Positions 21,042-33,294 are shown, counted from the first letter of the stretch. The stretch is 64,000 nucleotides of DNA from Tremella fuciformis (GCA_032768795.1 CP136490.1:6634001-6698000); one strand, 5' to 3'. Notes: a model not told the origin generated them from the letters alone. Program-made: numbers and translations.

Positions 21042-22139
21042 CTAAGCGACAGTGACGAAACCCTTGCCCTTGTAGCCGTCGGACGAGATACCAGACTGTA
21101 AGTCAGTCAACTGTCTAATTCGCAAACGCAGTCGCCGAGACCTACGATAGGGTTGGCCTTTTGCTCCTTCATCAACTCGTTGGTGGCCTCCTGGTACTCC
21201 TTGGTCATCGATTTCGGGGGCGGCGGGGCTAGCAATCAGTATGCTTCACTCACATACCACATCAAAGAGGACACACCCTTTGACCGGATGAAGAAGAACA
21301 AGCTGAGGGCTGCACCGATGCATGCGGCTGTGCCGAGGAACACCTTCATCTGGGTGCCGGGGAGGGTGACGGGTGCGCGCGGTCCATGAGGGCCAAAAGC
21401 GACAAAGTAGGCTGTGTGCAGAATGGACATTGGCATGGCGTAGCGTAGCGCGAATTGTCGGAGTGGGCATGTCCGAGGGGAGAGGTGGAGACGGAGATCG
21501 ATGATTGGTCGGGAGCGGAGCGAAGGGGATGTGGTTAGCGGGGTTCGCGGTTCACACAGCGCAGCAGCGAGCAGGGTATCGAGGCGACGAGGGATCAGTG
21601 ATTGGGGAGAGGAGGGTGGGTGTCGCCTGCCCTCCCTTTGCCTTCGTAGGCCTGTCCAACGTGGACCGGGGAGTGACACGCCTGCCTGCGCCGGGCAGAA
21701 GCATGCTTCAACGCAGCAGCTCGCCCCTCCACTGGCAGTTCGCCACTTCCAGCCCACGCATCGCGCAGAGCAGCACCAAGCCAGACAGGGCATCCACTGC
21801 GAGTCTCCTCGCACCCTCGCTCGAAATTCCTCCCCGTGCCACACTCGCCAAAACAGCTGTCCCAGCCGACTCACCAGCCTTCTTCTCATCCACGGTCAAA
21901 GTCTTCCAATCGCGCTTCTGCAGCTCCTCGAGCTGCTGGTACACCTCGAACTGCTCCTCGGCCGGCAAGTCCTTCCACGACGCCTCGATGTTGGCGAGCA
22001 GGGGCGCCGACTCGTTCGTGCGGGTCGAGGTGACGGAGATGGTCGATGCCGGGCGCGCGAGCCGCGGGACGGCGACGGCGCATCGCGCGGTGGAGGGGAG
22101 GGCGGAGCGGGCGAGGGAGGCGGTGCGGAGGATTGACAT
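21042..22139 (-). CDS. Cytochrome c oxidase subunit IV (yeast Cox5 type)
   Basis: Four exons on the minus strand (21875-22139, 21277-21411, 21146-21228, 21042-21095) encode 178 residues. It is a nuclear-encoded subunit of mitochondrial complex IV. An Arg/Ala-rich presequence (MSILRTASLARSALPS) is followed by IEASWKDLPAEEQFEVYQQL, RDWKTLTVDEKKAAYFVAFG, PHGPRAPVTLPG, one membrane helix (FLGTAACIGAALSLFFFI), and the intermembrane-space tail (SMTKEYQEATNELMKEQKAN, ending GYKGKGFVTVA). This is the order expected of fungal Cox5/COX IV. The first intron is 463 nt, about ten times the size of the other introns in the window. The other introns are 48 and 50 nt. Confidence 0.9.
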
Positions 22140-22399
22140 GGTGGCCTGGTCAGATGAACGGGCGGGGGACGAGGTAATAGGAAAGACGGACGAGGCTCTT
22201 CGGAAATCGCTCGTTACGATAGGCTCCCTTTGCTGGCTTGGGTGGTGCCTAACCCAACTCTGCCAGCCAGAGCAGAGTCAAAGTCACAAGTCCGGGTATT
22301 TCCGAGTGTGGCGCCCGGTTATCCCATGCATGGGTCAGACGTGGGCAACACACCGACAACGCTCGACAAAGATGCATACAACGTCCGCGGATGAACATA

Positions 22400-24060
22400 T
22401 CATCCCTTCTGCCCCTCCTGGATCGCCTTGATCATCCGCCCGCCCAGCTTGGTCGCCTCTTCGAATCGTGGCGCGAAAAAGTCTTGAGATTAGTGCTTCT
22501 TCTTACGTTAAAACGCAGTTTACTTACTCGCCGTCTCTTCAAATCGGCGCTGGTACAGGTCAAAGTTGCCAAAGCTGACACACTCGCTCCACCCGCGAGC
22601 AGCGACGATGAACTCGATGTCGTCTGACCGGTGAACCCGGTCAGCCAGACCGGCAGCAATGGATTTCTGCAGCAACGCCGTCGAGCGGAACAAGTGCTCG
22701 GCGACGCCTGCAGACTTAGCTCATGATCCCAGACAACTCCTTCTGACGACTGACCGATCCACAGCATGAACACCGGAGTGCCCGCGACCTCCAGATGCTC
22801 AAACGGCCGGATGCCCAACTTCCACCAGCAATCCACCATGGCCAACAAGCTCAAATGGGAATTCGGATGTTCCCGCTCTCCATTGGTTTTCTCTCCAGCT
22901 GTCGGCTTGCCCAACGTGAATTGATCCAGGAGGTCCTCGCTGAGCAGAATTGGCTGACGGTCGTCCCCCTCCCGATCCCTCGCCCAGCCAAACACGCCTT
23001 CTCGTCCCGCCCATACTCTATCTGCCAGCTCGTCCGCCTTGCCCTCCACCATGAGCTTGAACAGCTCGGTTGCACTCCGCGCGTACTGCTGGATTTGTAT
23101 TTGAGCCGACGGGTTGAGCAGCGCTAGACCAGCATAGACATGCCATTTAGCAGCGTAGATTCGGAGCATGATGTTGACTTTCACGACCTCTATACCGGAT
23201 ACGTATCGCGTCGTCTCCCACGGGTAGGCGGCAGAGCGGTACCATGCCGTGCCCATACTGAGGAATGCTGCATGGGTACAAGCTTGCGTATTGGCGGTGA
23301 CGAGATCGTGCTCTTCGTAGCTCAGGTGGACATAGCGTGACTTGAAACTCTTGAAGATGTCCTCGACCATGCGCACATGCTCCTCTGGCCCGCGGTGATG
23401 AATGATGATCTGCCGTTCAACTTCATCTACGATGACAGGATCGGTACTCACCAACGGCTGCCCCTCTGTAGTCACGCTGGGCCCGTGTAGACTGTGTACT
23501 GAGACGATGCTGACGTCTTCTGGCAGATGTTTCTCGAATGCATCCCGCTCGGGTGCTTTCACGCTCGTTTGACCAGCAACAACAGCTCCTATTTTGGTGG
23601 ATGGCCCGTACTCGGCCACCACGGCCGATATAGCAGCTGCCTCAACAGAGTAGATAATGAAATCAGACAGGCGAGAGACCGCATGGCCGTCTCTGAGTGG
23701 CGTGATCCCAGAGCCTTGAGAGTCAGCATTCCGTAGACTATTGAACTGCAGGCCAGATCACCTTTCAGTTCTTGTTGTAATTCCGCGAATCGGTCCGGCT
23801 TATCGCAAACATAGATTCTGGTTGATGAGCTCCTCCCTGGAGGCTTCAGGGCTGGTTCGACTAGCTCACGTTTGAATACCACCGGCATGAAGCCTTTTGG
23901 CGTACATCTTGCCCATCTATCGATGAGCACACTCCAAAAGACTGTGTCGGCCGGAAGGACTACGGGTGACTCTCACATCACCCATCCCGATGATGCCAAC
24001 AACGGGACTGCGGCTGCTTGACGCATCATGCCGACTGGGCGAAGCCTCAGCGCTTGACAT
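22400..24060 (-). CDS. TYR1: Prephenate dehydrogenase (NADP+)
   Basis: Six exons (23977-24060, 23870-23916, 23762-23817, 22755-23714, 22528-22707, 22400-22482) join to 469 residues, close to yeast Tyr1 (about 450). The enzyme converts prephenate to 4-hydroxyphenylpyruvate in tyrosine synthesis. The Rossmann motif VVGIIGMGDMGKMYAKRL is near the start, then YVCDKPDRFAELQQEL, SRLSDFIIYSVEA, GAVVAGQTSVKAPERDAFEK and the active-site stretch SIVSVHSLHGPSV. The helical C-terminal domain follows. The start MSSAEASPSRHDA was chosen because it is the first ATG in frame with the Rossmann fold. A 684-bp dispersed repeat begins only 59 bp upstream of this ATG. Confidence 0.9.
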
Positions 24061-24119
24061 CTTTTGTCGGAGTCGCAACGTTGGATATAGGAGTACGATG
24101 AAAGTACGAGGCGGAGTCG

Positions 24120-24803
24120 ACTAGGTAGATCGTGCAGGAAAGTGCGCGATAGGGCGTAGCTCGTTATTTCAATTCTTTTTTAGCTCTGAATTTCTAATCA
24201 GGTATTCAAGTTATTGGTTCTCAGGCAATTTGGAAAACCTAATGCAATTCCTTGTTCTTTGGTTCCGTTAGACATGGGGGGGTGGGACACCCCCCCAAGA
24301 CCCCCCCTTGCGCCTAGCGGCGCAGCCATCGCAGCCCTTACGGGTCAAGCATCCGGCAAAGCCGGATGTACTGTAGAACATTGATTAGTTGCAAGCTAAA
24401 GCACTTCATCAAGAGATGCGCAAGTGCTTGTTGGGCATGCTAGGCTGATCAGATGATCATAGGCATGCCAAGCTGGTCACAGGGGCTATGTCACAGCTGC
24501 CACCTGGCAAGCCTATTGCAGTCTTGTCAGACTTGCGCTATTGTAACCATTTTGGTGCAATGATAGGGCAGGGTATGGCAGTAGCTATGTAGGCGATTGG
24601 TTCTGCTACAGAGATCATTCCATGCATCAGCCTCATGCATAGATCTTTATTCTCTGATGAAAGGCAATTTGGCAAGGACACAATGCATATTAGGATTGTG
24701 CTGATGAAATCAGAATGGCCGGAATTTTCTTATTTAATTCCCCCATTTACCGTTTTCGTTCCAGGGACACCCGCAGAAATTCGCCCCGTAAGAGCTACGC
24801 TGA
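24120..24803. repeat. 684-bp dispersed repeat, copy 1 (upstream of TYR1)
   Basis: The copy at 50702-51385 appears identical over all 684 bases by direct reading. The element has no convincing gene; the 60-residue frame within it (MHRSLFSDERQF...) is shared by both copies. Internal features are a G7-TGGGACA-C7 stem-loop with a second C-run, a perfect 8-bp stem with AAA loop (CATCCGGC AAA GCCGGATG), and the 9-bp word GCGTAGCTC near one end (about 24154) with its inverted partner GAGCTACGC at the other (about 24793). It is probably a non-autonomous mobile element. No target-site duplication is visible at this copy: the left flank ends ACTAG, the right flank reads AAAAT. Confidence 0.85.
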
Positions 24804-27466
24804 AAATGCCAGCGAGTAAAGTCGAGTTGTAGCCCGGCCGTGCCTGGACTCGAGCCGAGCCGGTCAGGTGAGGATCGCTCACCCCGGACGGCTTTCCATG
24901 TGCTGCGAGCAGGTGCGAGGGGGAGCTGTGGCGAAAGGCCTGATCAGGAATGCATCAATGTTGCTCTCCGTCGCGCGCTTGGCAGACGGAGTCGTGGCCT
25001 CATCGATGTCCCAGCTAGAGAGAGATGCAACCTCAAGTTCGGTACGAGGGCCTTGCACGCCTAATCAACCCCAGTTCGCTTCGGCGGCAATTTGAGATGG
25101 CACGCCTCATGTCCCTGCGGCGTTTCCGGAAGGTTTGGTTGTGATTGCACCCGTGAGCCGGGGGCCGTGTAGCCGCGCCGCCGCAGGGATCTGCGATACA
25201 AGCATGAAATGTGGTCATCGGTTCTAGCCAAACTCGATCTTCGTTTGAGCGGGTACGTATCTTTGTCGTAAAGCGTTAGTGTGTCTGATGCATGCGCTTC
25301 TTTCGGCACCTGCGCTTAGGGGTAAACCTCGGGGGTGTTGACCTCACGTGCCCCGCGATGGCGACACCGACCCCGCCAGCCGAAGAGGGGAGGCAGATGG
25401 AGGGAATGGCTTGGTTGCTGCGCAGACGGACCATCAGCAGCATGCCCGAATATCCTCAGGCAAGTACGCAGCTGTGGAGGCATGCGGCCGACGGGGGTGA
25501 GGCGACGTTAAGCTATGGGGTGAGGTGATCGAGGTGGGTGACGAGCGAGCTAGGGCCAACCCCAAGAGTCCGGCGGGAGCTCGCGTCATTTGTGTTGTCC
25601 GAACGGAGGGTTCGGTGCGGGTGTAGAATGGGCCCGTCTCTGCTCCCACCGCCGCCCACAACACAGACGACAGCGCATTCCCGTACCTTTCCTCTGCTAG
25701 ACCCGCACCGTTCTGCCTGTCCCAGATCGGCATTCTCTATTCTTTCCTCCTTGACTTCGTTCATGCTCTGGCAGCGTGACACAATTGTGGCCAGGGGGGA
25801 ATCGGGATCGGAGAATTTACAGGACAAACTGGAGCTTGTGATCGGAGATTTCACCCCGCCGTCCCCTCTTCTCAGGTCCAGAGTCCGAGCGACGAGCAGT
25901 CCGACCGACCTCATTGGGCCCTGAGCGCACCGTAGTACGTACGTATGAGCGACGGGCGGCCAGGCGAGGCAGAGAACGCCTCCTGAATTGGGCCTGACTG
26001 GAGTATCCAATCGACGTTCCGACGCCCATCCCACTCTCTCTACAACATTCGTCGCTCGTCGTCTGCCCCCCCCTGCTTCTTCTGGCTTGTCTTCCCCGGA
26101 ATCCACTGCGCATCGTCTCTTCTCCACCTCATCTCGCTTCGACGTGTTGGTCATCTCTTTCGTCCTCTTCTCTCTACTCGCTGGTCGCCGGTTCCTTGAC
26201 ATCATACGCACCAATACCCCCTTCGCGCACCGCCATTACGCATTGCGTGGCCGACTCGGCATCTGCTCACTCCGCGCCGTTCCAGCGCAACACGAGACAG
26301 ACCGACACCGAAGCGCACGTCGTCATCCAAGTACCAGCACCAGTCCAGTGGCGATCGCTCGGACCTGCGAGCTCACCACCCCTCATTCATACAGACACGG
26401 TGAGTGTACCCTCCACCCCGTCCTGGCCGGTCTATCCGTCCGTGCCCTCCTTGACCCCATACCATATAGTGTATCGTGCTGATGCCGTGCCTCTCTGTCT
26501 CTCGACCACCCCCCTCGAACACCTCGCTCGTACCGCCCGGCACACACGCCACGCCATACCATCATTCCATCAACCTGCGCACGTCCTTCACCGTCCCTTC
26601 CGGCACACTCGACTCCCCTCCTTTGGTTGGGATCGCTGATGCCCGTCTCACCCGTCTGTCTCCGTTGACCGGCCGTCTCCCCTTTGGGTTCTCGGCCTCG
26701 ACTTTGGCTCATTGATGACGCTTGCCTCCTTTGAACCATCAACCACCTGTGCGTCGTTGACCCTGCGCTAAATATTATTCGCCCCGTTCGACGCACGACA
26801 CTACTACACGCCCCCCCACACGCCCGCCGCCCTGACGCCCTTGCTCGCTCCCACCTCCGCCATCACGACCATCCATTCATCGTCACTGATCACTGAATTG
26901 CTAAACGACGCCTCACTAGTCCTCAGACCGTGCAGACACGTTGCACCCTGGAGGAGACGAGCGGCACTCCGGTCAACCCCCACTCTGAGCTCTCGTTTTG
27001 ACTGTCAAAGCGTTTCTTTCGGCTCGCTACCAGTCGACGACCTCGCAACTGTCTCTTGTATCGTGCCCCCTTTCTCCTGGCCGGACGTGCTCTTATTGCC
27101 ACCTCGAGCACGAGCACGACGCCCCCAAGCCTCTGACCGAGCGTCTCCCCCATTAACATTGATTGTCACTTCTGCTCGGTGAGTGGGCGATGCTCGCAAT
27201 CCTTTCCCTCCTCTTACCTCTCCGTCTGTTACTCGACGAGGCTGCGACATCTGGCTCTCCTTTCATACCTTCTTGTCGCATTGCGTCAGAAGGCATTCCT
27301 GACAGCCTACTTTTTCACCCGTTACATCTCAAAGGACTGCTCAAATCCCAAACCTTCCATACAAGCCGTTGATACCGGCAGCCTTCCCCCCCCCCCCCCC
27401 TTCTCTGTTCTCTGGCGTCCAGATCTCTCTCTTGCCCGTTCACTCGCATCCCGAGCTTCAGCTGAC
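24804..27466 (+). promoter_or_regulatory. Long pyrimidine-rich upstream/leader region of CYC8
   Basis: This 2.66-kb region has no convincing gene on either strand. A 233-residue minus-strand frame at 25513-26214 is antisense to C/T-rich DNA and has no domain. From about 25990 the plus strand is strongly C/T-rich with many short ATG-initiated frames, as in long 5' leaders of fungal regulators. A run of 15 C lies at 27386-27400. A CTGAC branch-like word and CACAG acceptor-like site at 27464-27486 suggest that a leader intron may end just before the second in-frame ATG (27506). Confidence 0.5.
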
Positions 27467-30400
27467 ATGGCCTCAGTACACAGACCCAGGATCCGCCCAC
27501 TCGCCATGGCCGACGCTAGGATGGCTCGTCCGTCACACCATCACCCCCAGCCCTCTTACGGTCACGCTCCGGCACCCGGCCCCGCATACCCTCCACCGCC
27601 CTCGAACCATCCGCAGTATCATCATCATCACTCTTCTTCTCGACATACTTCGAATGGCGGCCCACCACCGCCCCAGATGGTCACCGGACCCCCTCAGCTG
27701 CCGAATGTCGGCCCACCTCCCGATGCAGGACCACCTGGACCGCCTCCACCCGGTATCAATGGACATGCCCCTGCACAGCCCATGCCGGCGGGCATCAGCT
27801 CAGCGGCGAGGGCGGCGAGGGAGAAACAAGCTGAGCTATATGCGACGCTTGCGGGAGCCAACGAGAACACCTGGCTGTTGATCGGTGAGCTAACCGGTCC
27901 TCGTTGCCGACAAGCTAACAGACAGGTGCCGTTGCCGAGCAAGTGAATGACCAAGATCGTGCCCTCATGGCCTTTGAGAATGCCCTCCGCCACAATCCTC
28001 AGTCTATCGTGGCCCTGAATCAGGCGGCTTCCATCGCTAGAAGCAGGGACAACTTTGACAAAGCAATCGAATATTTTCAGCGCATCCTCAACATCAAGCA
28101 GGATAATGGCGAAGTGTGGGGCTCGATGGGTGAGCTATGGCGTTGTACCCAAGACCCAGCTGATTGTGCCAGGACACTGCCTTCTCATGAAAGAGGATCT
28201 CGCCAAAGCCTACACCGCTTATCAACAAGCGCTTTACCATCTCCCGAACCCAAAAGTCGGTTTTCGGTAAGACGTCGCAATAGAGCTAAACATGCAGGAG
28301 CCGAAACTTTGGTACGGTATCGGCATTCTTTACGATCGATATGGCTCTTTTGAGCACGCAGAAGAGGCCTTTTCCAGTGTTTTGAAGATGGACCCCAGTC
28401 AGTCAAAAGCACTCCTCGGCTCCGCAAAGTTGACGTCTGCAGACTTTGAAAAAGCAAATGAGATCTACTTCCGTCTCGGCATTATTTACAAGCACCAGAG
28501 GAAATACACGGCGTCGTTGGAGGTGATTATAACTTCTTCCCGTGTGGTAAGGTAGGCTGAACCCACAGTGCTTCCGCTACATCCTGAACAATCCCCCTCG
28601 ACCTCTTACTTCGTGGGATATCTGGTTCCAGCTTGGCCATGTGTATGAACAAGATGGAGACGTGAGTCGCAGCCTATGATGGGTCCATCAGCTAAGATAT
28701 GCAGTTTGAGGCCGCACGAGATGCCTACATGAGAGTGCTCAGCCATCAGCCCGACCACGCCAAGGTGCTACAGCAGCTGGGATGGCTGCATCACCAGCCT
28801 GGAGCGCCATTTGCAGATCAAGAAAAGGCTGTCCAGTACCTCACCAAGAGTCTCGAGACAGGTCAGTAGGCTTTTTCTCGGACAATTCTCGGCTGAATGC
28901 GCAGACGGAACCGATGCTCACAGCTGGTACCTGCTTGGTCGCGCTTTCATGGCTGGCCAGAGGTACAACAAAGCATACGAGGCATACCAGCAAGCTGTAT
29001 ATCGAGACGGTCGCAACCCGACCTTCTGGTGCTCCATCGGTGTCTTGTATTACCAGATCAACCAATATCGAGATGCTCTCGACGCCTACTCGCGAGCCAT
29101 CCGCCTCAATCCTTTCATGAGCGAGGTCTGGTACAATCTCGGCAGTCTTTACGAGTCGTGCAACAATCAGATCACCGATGCCATCGATGCCTACTCTCGA
29201 GCTGCCGAGCTGGACCCCAACACGCCTTCTATCAAGCAGCGACTCCAGATACTCCAAAATGCCGGCGCCAACAATGCTCCTCTGCCTCCTGCCCCAGGAC
29301 CCATCGATGTTCACCCTTCGGCTTACACCTCTGCGCCGAATACCAACATGCCCGCCAATGCATCACCCACCCAGTCTCCTCGACTTGGTGGACAAGCGCA
29401 AGCTGAGCGGATGGACGGACCTCCTGCATCCCATACTCGGGACCTGGCTATGCCCGTCACTGGAGGTGATGTCGCTCGCGGTCATTCACCTGGGCCATTC
29501 AGGGGAGGTGCGGCTCCGCCACCCTTGCAGCACGTGGACGAAAGCCGAGGCGCCATGTCTCGTATGGCCCCCTTGGCCCCAATGGAAGTGGATCGGGGCG
29601 AGCTTCCTCGCGATCCCAGGGACCCGCGCGATATGCATCGAGAAGGCCCGCCATTCGATTCGCGAGGGCCCATGCGGTATGATCCAGCTGCCGATGTCCC
29701 TTCGAGGCGGATGGCGGAGTCGCCATCGTCACCACGTCGTCGGGGCGAGCCGTATCCCACCTATCAGCCGTATCAGCCTCAATACAGAGACCGCGAGCGG
29801 GAGGAGTGGGAGCGCAAGGAACGATCCCGTCCGCCGCCCTCCGGTGGTCCCATGGACCCCCGTGGACCATCCCCTCGTATTCCCGAGCGACCTTTCGCTG
29901 GTCCCGGACCTATTCTCGATCGTCGGCCATCGCCACGCATGCCTGAGTACCGCGAACCATCTAGGGGACCCGATATGGGGTACCCTTACTATCCTGATAG
30001 TCGTGGACCACCCCCGCCCGGTCGACCGCCGTATGATCCACGAGATGAGAGGCGTTTCGATGATCGCCTTGGGGAGCCAAACAACGGGCTTCCCCCTCCC
30101 GGCTTCCGACACCCGTCTATGCCTCGCGATGTCCGGCCCGACGACATGCGCGCTCCGTCTCCCGCCCCTTCGACTGGCAGCAAGGCCGGCGCGAAGAGGA
30201 AGAATAATGCCCAGACCAGGGACGAGGACAAGTCAAAGCGGCCGAAAGAGGAGAAACCGACAAGCAGCCGCAAGACTGCCTCGGCTGCCGGCGGTCCACC
30301 TGGATCCGCCAAATCGTCCGGCGGCTTCAGGGATACCTCACCCAAGGGGACCAATGCGAGCAGTCCGACGGCCTCGGTCCTGTCCAGCTCGCATCAGCAG

Positions 30401-31302
30401 ACCCCACGAGGTGGTCAGGTGCCGAACAGGACGGTCGATGATGGTGGGTGTCCGAACGACTTGCTGGGGCACGATCAGGCTGATGTGTAGACTATGATGA
30501 AGGTGTTGACGCGCTCATGTCATTGCACAGTGATCGAACTGTACTCAACGGCTCGGGCGGACATCGCAGTGCTTCTTCGTCTCCGGTTGCAACTATGCCA
30601 CCGTCTGGTAAGAGACCGGACCCACCTTCTCCCGCGACTTCGTCTACTCAGGGCGGCGCGTCAAAGAAGGTCAAAGCCGATCCAGGAATCTCACCGGCTC
30701 GTCCCGGCGTGGAGAAGGAGAAGAGGACGATCATTGAGGTTCTCAACACGCCCAGCATCTCCAGTCCTCTGCCGACGCCTCGTCCGTCTTCTAGAAACGA
30801 GCTCCGAGGCGTTCTTAGCCATGCCCCGACGCCTGCGCCCGCTACGCCGCGGGAGGACAAAGTCGCACCGATTGTATCGTCTACACCTGCGCCCATTCTC
30901 GCCGAGGAGACCAAGGTTGACGTGGAAGCTCCTTCGTCGCCTGCCAAATCGGTCCCTGCGCCTGAGATCAAAGAGGTGACCCCGGCTCCGGCTGCGACTG
31001 AGGAAATTGCGAACCCCAAGGCCAATGCAGCGAACGGACATACGCCTTCTCCCAAGCCAGTCTCGCCACCAGCACCGCCTATCGAACCTATCCCTCCTGT
31101 GATCGAAGAGGCACCTGCTCCGGATGCGCCTTCATCAATCGACGCGCCGGTCGTATCCGAAGCAGCGCCCATCTCGGAGAAAGAGAAAGACAAGGACGGA
31201 GATGTCGCTATGGAAGAGCGCCCCCCCACCCCCGATGCTCCGCCGCCTGCAACAGCCACTGAGTCGACGCAGAACGGTGAGGCGACCGAGGCGGCTGCGT
31301 AA
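27467..31302 (+). CDS. CYC8: General transcriptional corepressor Cyc8/Ssn6 (TPR protein)
   Basis: Nine exons (27467-27884, 27926-28129, 28173-28255, 28298-28397, 28443-28522, 28569-28661, 28705-28861, 28905-30443, 30491-31302) give 1161 residues. It is the TPR partner of Tup1 in the corepressor recruited by many DNA-binding repressors, acting in the nucleus. A Pro/His-rich start is followed by about ten tandem TPRs (roughly residues 130-500), including ALMAFENALRHNPQSIVALN, KLWYGIGILYDRYGSFEHAE, SWYLLGRAFMAGQRYNKAYE and SEVWYNLGSLYESCNNQITD. The C-terminal half is disordered: first Arg/Pro/Asp-rich (RDPRDMHREGP), then Pro/Ala/Glu-rich. The start may be 27467 or, if a leader intron ends at 27486, the ATG at 27506. 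The upstream region is unusually long. Confidence 0.93.
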
Positions 31303-31528
31303 GTATATCAGAGATACAAGTAGAGTGAAGGATGTATACATTCAGTAAATAGCTATCTGAGGCGTCGGTATCTTAGGGTTGGGCTTATCGGCCGGCGAGA
31401 CACCGGTGATCGCCACCAAGTCGAGCTCGTCTGACCTCATCGATCTGTCTCTCGAGGAGCTTCTTTTGCTACGATTGACTGTCATTTCGAGGGACTTCCG
31501 GCTCAAGAACTGCTGGGACTGCTCTACA

Positions 31529-32355
31529 ATGCGCCCAACGCTGCTCAGTGCGCCTGCGCACGCTGGCCCATCGCGCCTTCCTAGACCTACATCCAGCGCA
31601 CCACACCGTCGATGGGTAGAGCTACGATCGACGAGCACAACTGGCACGAGGGCGTTCGGATGCAGCAGCCGTGTGCGCGCAAGTGTCAGAGGTCACTATG
31701 ATGTCCTGAGGCTACCGAAGAATGCGAGCAAGCAGCAGATCAAGGCGAGATTCTATGAGGTAGGCCCTCCACCTGGTGTGCGGCCCGGTCTGACGAGCAG
31801 TTGAGCAAGAAGTATCACCCGGATGCACCTGGAGGTGATGCAAGCAAGTTTCACGAGATCAACGATGCGTATGCGGTCCTGCATGACGAGAGTAAACGGT
31901 GCGCCCCTCCCCTGTTTATGAGCACCGCAGTCACCGAGCTGACCGACAGACGCTCCTACGACACCTCGCTCGCGCCGGCTGCCTCCACCTCATTCCACCC
32001 TCACTCGCCATTATCCCGCTCATCACCCTCTGGACCACATCGAGCATGGCGCCGAGCGGCTCCAGCGGGCCAACACCACTCTGCCGAATTCAATAGGCGG
32101 CACCAAGCAGGCGCAGGTGCCGGTACGGCTTATTACCCCCGATCGACCGTCTTTGGCCGGAAGAGAGACACCGAGTCTGCGCGCGCAGCGAGGGAGGCCG
32201 AGGCGGAAAGTAGGAGCGGCGAGAGCGTGCTGTGGCGCTTTGGCGTGGTGGTGGGCCTGCTCATGGCTGTCATCAGCTTCGGCGGAGGTTTGACGGCCAG
32301 CGCAGATGAGGGCCGGCCGCCCGAAGCGTCTGGGGACGACGAGAGCCAGGACTAG
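31529..32355 (+). CDS. J-domain protein, probably mitochondrial
   Basis: Three exons (31529-31759, 31801-31898, 31950-32355) encode 244 residues. The N-terminal 50 residues are rich in Arg, Ser, Ala and Pro, like a mitochondrial presequence. The J domain spans about 55-115: GHYDVLRLPKNASKQQIKAR, the invariant HPD at 83-85 (SKKYHPDAPGG), then KFHEINDAYAVLHDESKR. A basic/Ser-rich linker follows, and one membrane span near the C-terminus (FGVVVGLLMAVISFGGGL) precedes an acidic tail. The protein should stimulate an Hsp70 ATPase at a membrane. It is not the large Mdj1 class, since no zinc domain is present. Its partner cannot be named from sequence. Confidence 0.82.
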
Positions 32356-32631
32356 GTGAAACATCGACCGGCCTGCGCGTCTGATGTACTCCTGAAATTG
32401 CAGAGACTTGCTGTGCTGATGTTGGCGGCGGACTCTCAATGCGACGACAGCTGAATAACCCCGACACGTGAGAGCCGCCGAAGAGAAAGGATGTCGGCAG
32501 ACCGAGCCTGACTCTATTTGCGGCTGTGTTTATGACTCGCCAAGTATCGGCTTAGGGACAGCAAGAGTCACCACGCCTCAAAATCTCATCTGTCACAGAT
32601 ATTTTTACTTCGGCCCGAAGAAATCTGCACA

Positions 32632-33294
32632 ATGTCATCCACTATGCCTCCCGAAGCAACTACGACGGCGATGTCTGTCGACCTCGAAAGGGGCGAGTCC
32701 ACCCTGACTCCGCCCTTTCAACATCTCGACGTGCTAAGTTACCCCGTGCCGAGCGAAATGTCCCTCTCGGCCTCCAACGTCTCTGGCTGCAGCAAGCCTG
32801 AGAAGGTCCCCTCAAAACCGACCATTGTTGAGCGGGCATCGAGAAGCTGCCAGAGCGCTTTCTGCGGCACTAACAAACGATTCAAGTATACAGCATGCTG
32901 CATCTCGGCCGTTGTCGTGGGCACGGCTCTTAGCGTCGGCCTCATATTTGGTCTACGCCATACCCTAAACAAAGATCCGACGGCCGTACAAATGCGATGC
33001 GGAGCCGGCTCAGCGTGGACAAATGCCACGGAGGCAGTGGAGGACAGTCACTTCTCCATTCCAGGGGCGGTGGCGTGCTCGTCCAACGATCTTGGGTATC
33101 ATTTGGGAGATGGCTCGTATGGCGAAAAGGTCTGGGATGATGACACGAGTGTGTTCGTGACAAACGATGTTGATGGCGAACGACTTTCACCGGGGTGGGG
33201 AGTCAACTGGAGGGCTGTGGACCCTGCCGCGGAATTGCAGGTCCTTGGCTGGGTAGACGACAAGGGGGAGGTCACCTGGGCGGAGAGGAATTGA
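32632..33294 (+). CDS. Type II membrane protein of the tandem ectodomain family, member 1
   Basis: A single-exon gene of 220 residues. A 95-residue polar N-terminus with Cys and basic residues (GTNKRFKYTACC) precedes one membrane span (ISAVVVGTALSVGLIFGL, about 92-110). The basic flank predicts a cytosolic N-terminus. The ectodomain begins MRCGAGSAW and has AVACSS, a Trp-containing stretch and SVFVTNDVDGERLSP, corresponding to the CGPG...C...W...FYLT pattern of the genes at 34911, 36318 and 37515. It is the most diverged of the four. No known domain is recognised. It starts 276 bp after the J-protein gene and opens a run of eight genes on the same strand. Confidence 0.65.
   Translation: MSSTMPPEATTTAMSVDLERGESTLTPPFQHLDVLSYPVPSEMSLSASNVSGCSKPEKVPSKPTIVERASRSCQSAFCGTNKRFKYTACCISAVVVGTALSVGLIFGLRHTLNKDPTAVQMRCGAGSAWTNATEAVEDSHFSIPGAVACSSNDLGYHLGDGSYGEKVWDDDTSVFVTNDVDGERLSPGWGVNWRAVDPAAELQVLGWVDDKGEVTWAERN

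Noticed and set aside
24635..24832. 65-residue frame within the dispersed repeat (also at 51217-51414)
   Set aside because: The frame runs past the repeat end into unrelated flank in each copy and has no domain; there is no sign it is translated.
25513..26214. 233-residue minus-strand open frame before CYC8
   Set aside because: It is the complement of a C/T-rich leader, Arg/Ser/Gly-rich, with no domain or promoter signal.
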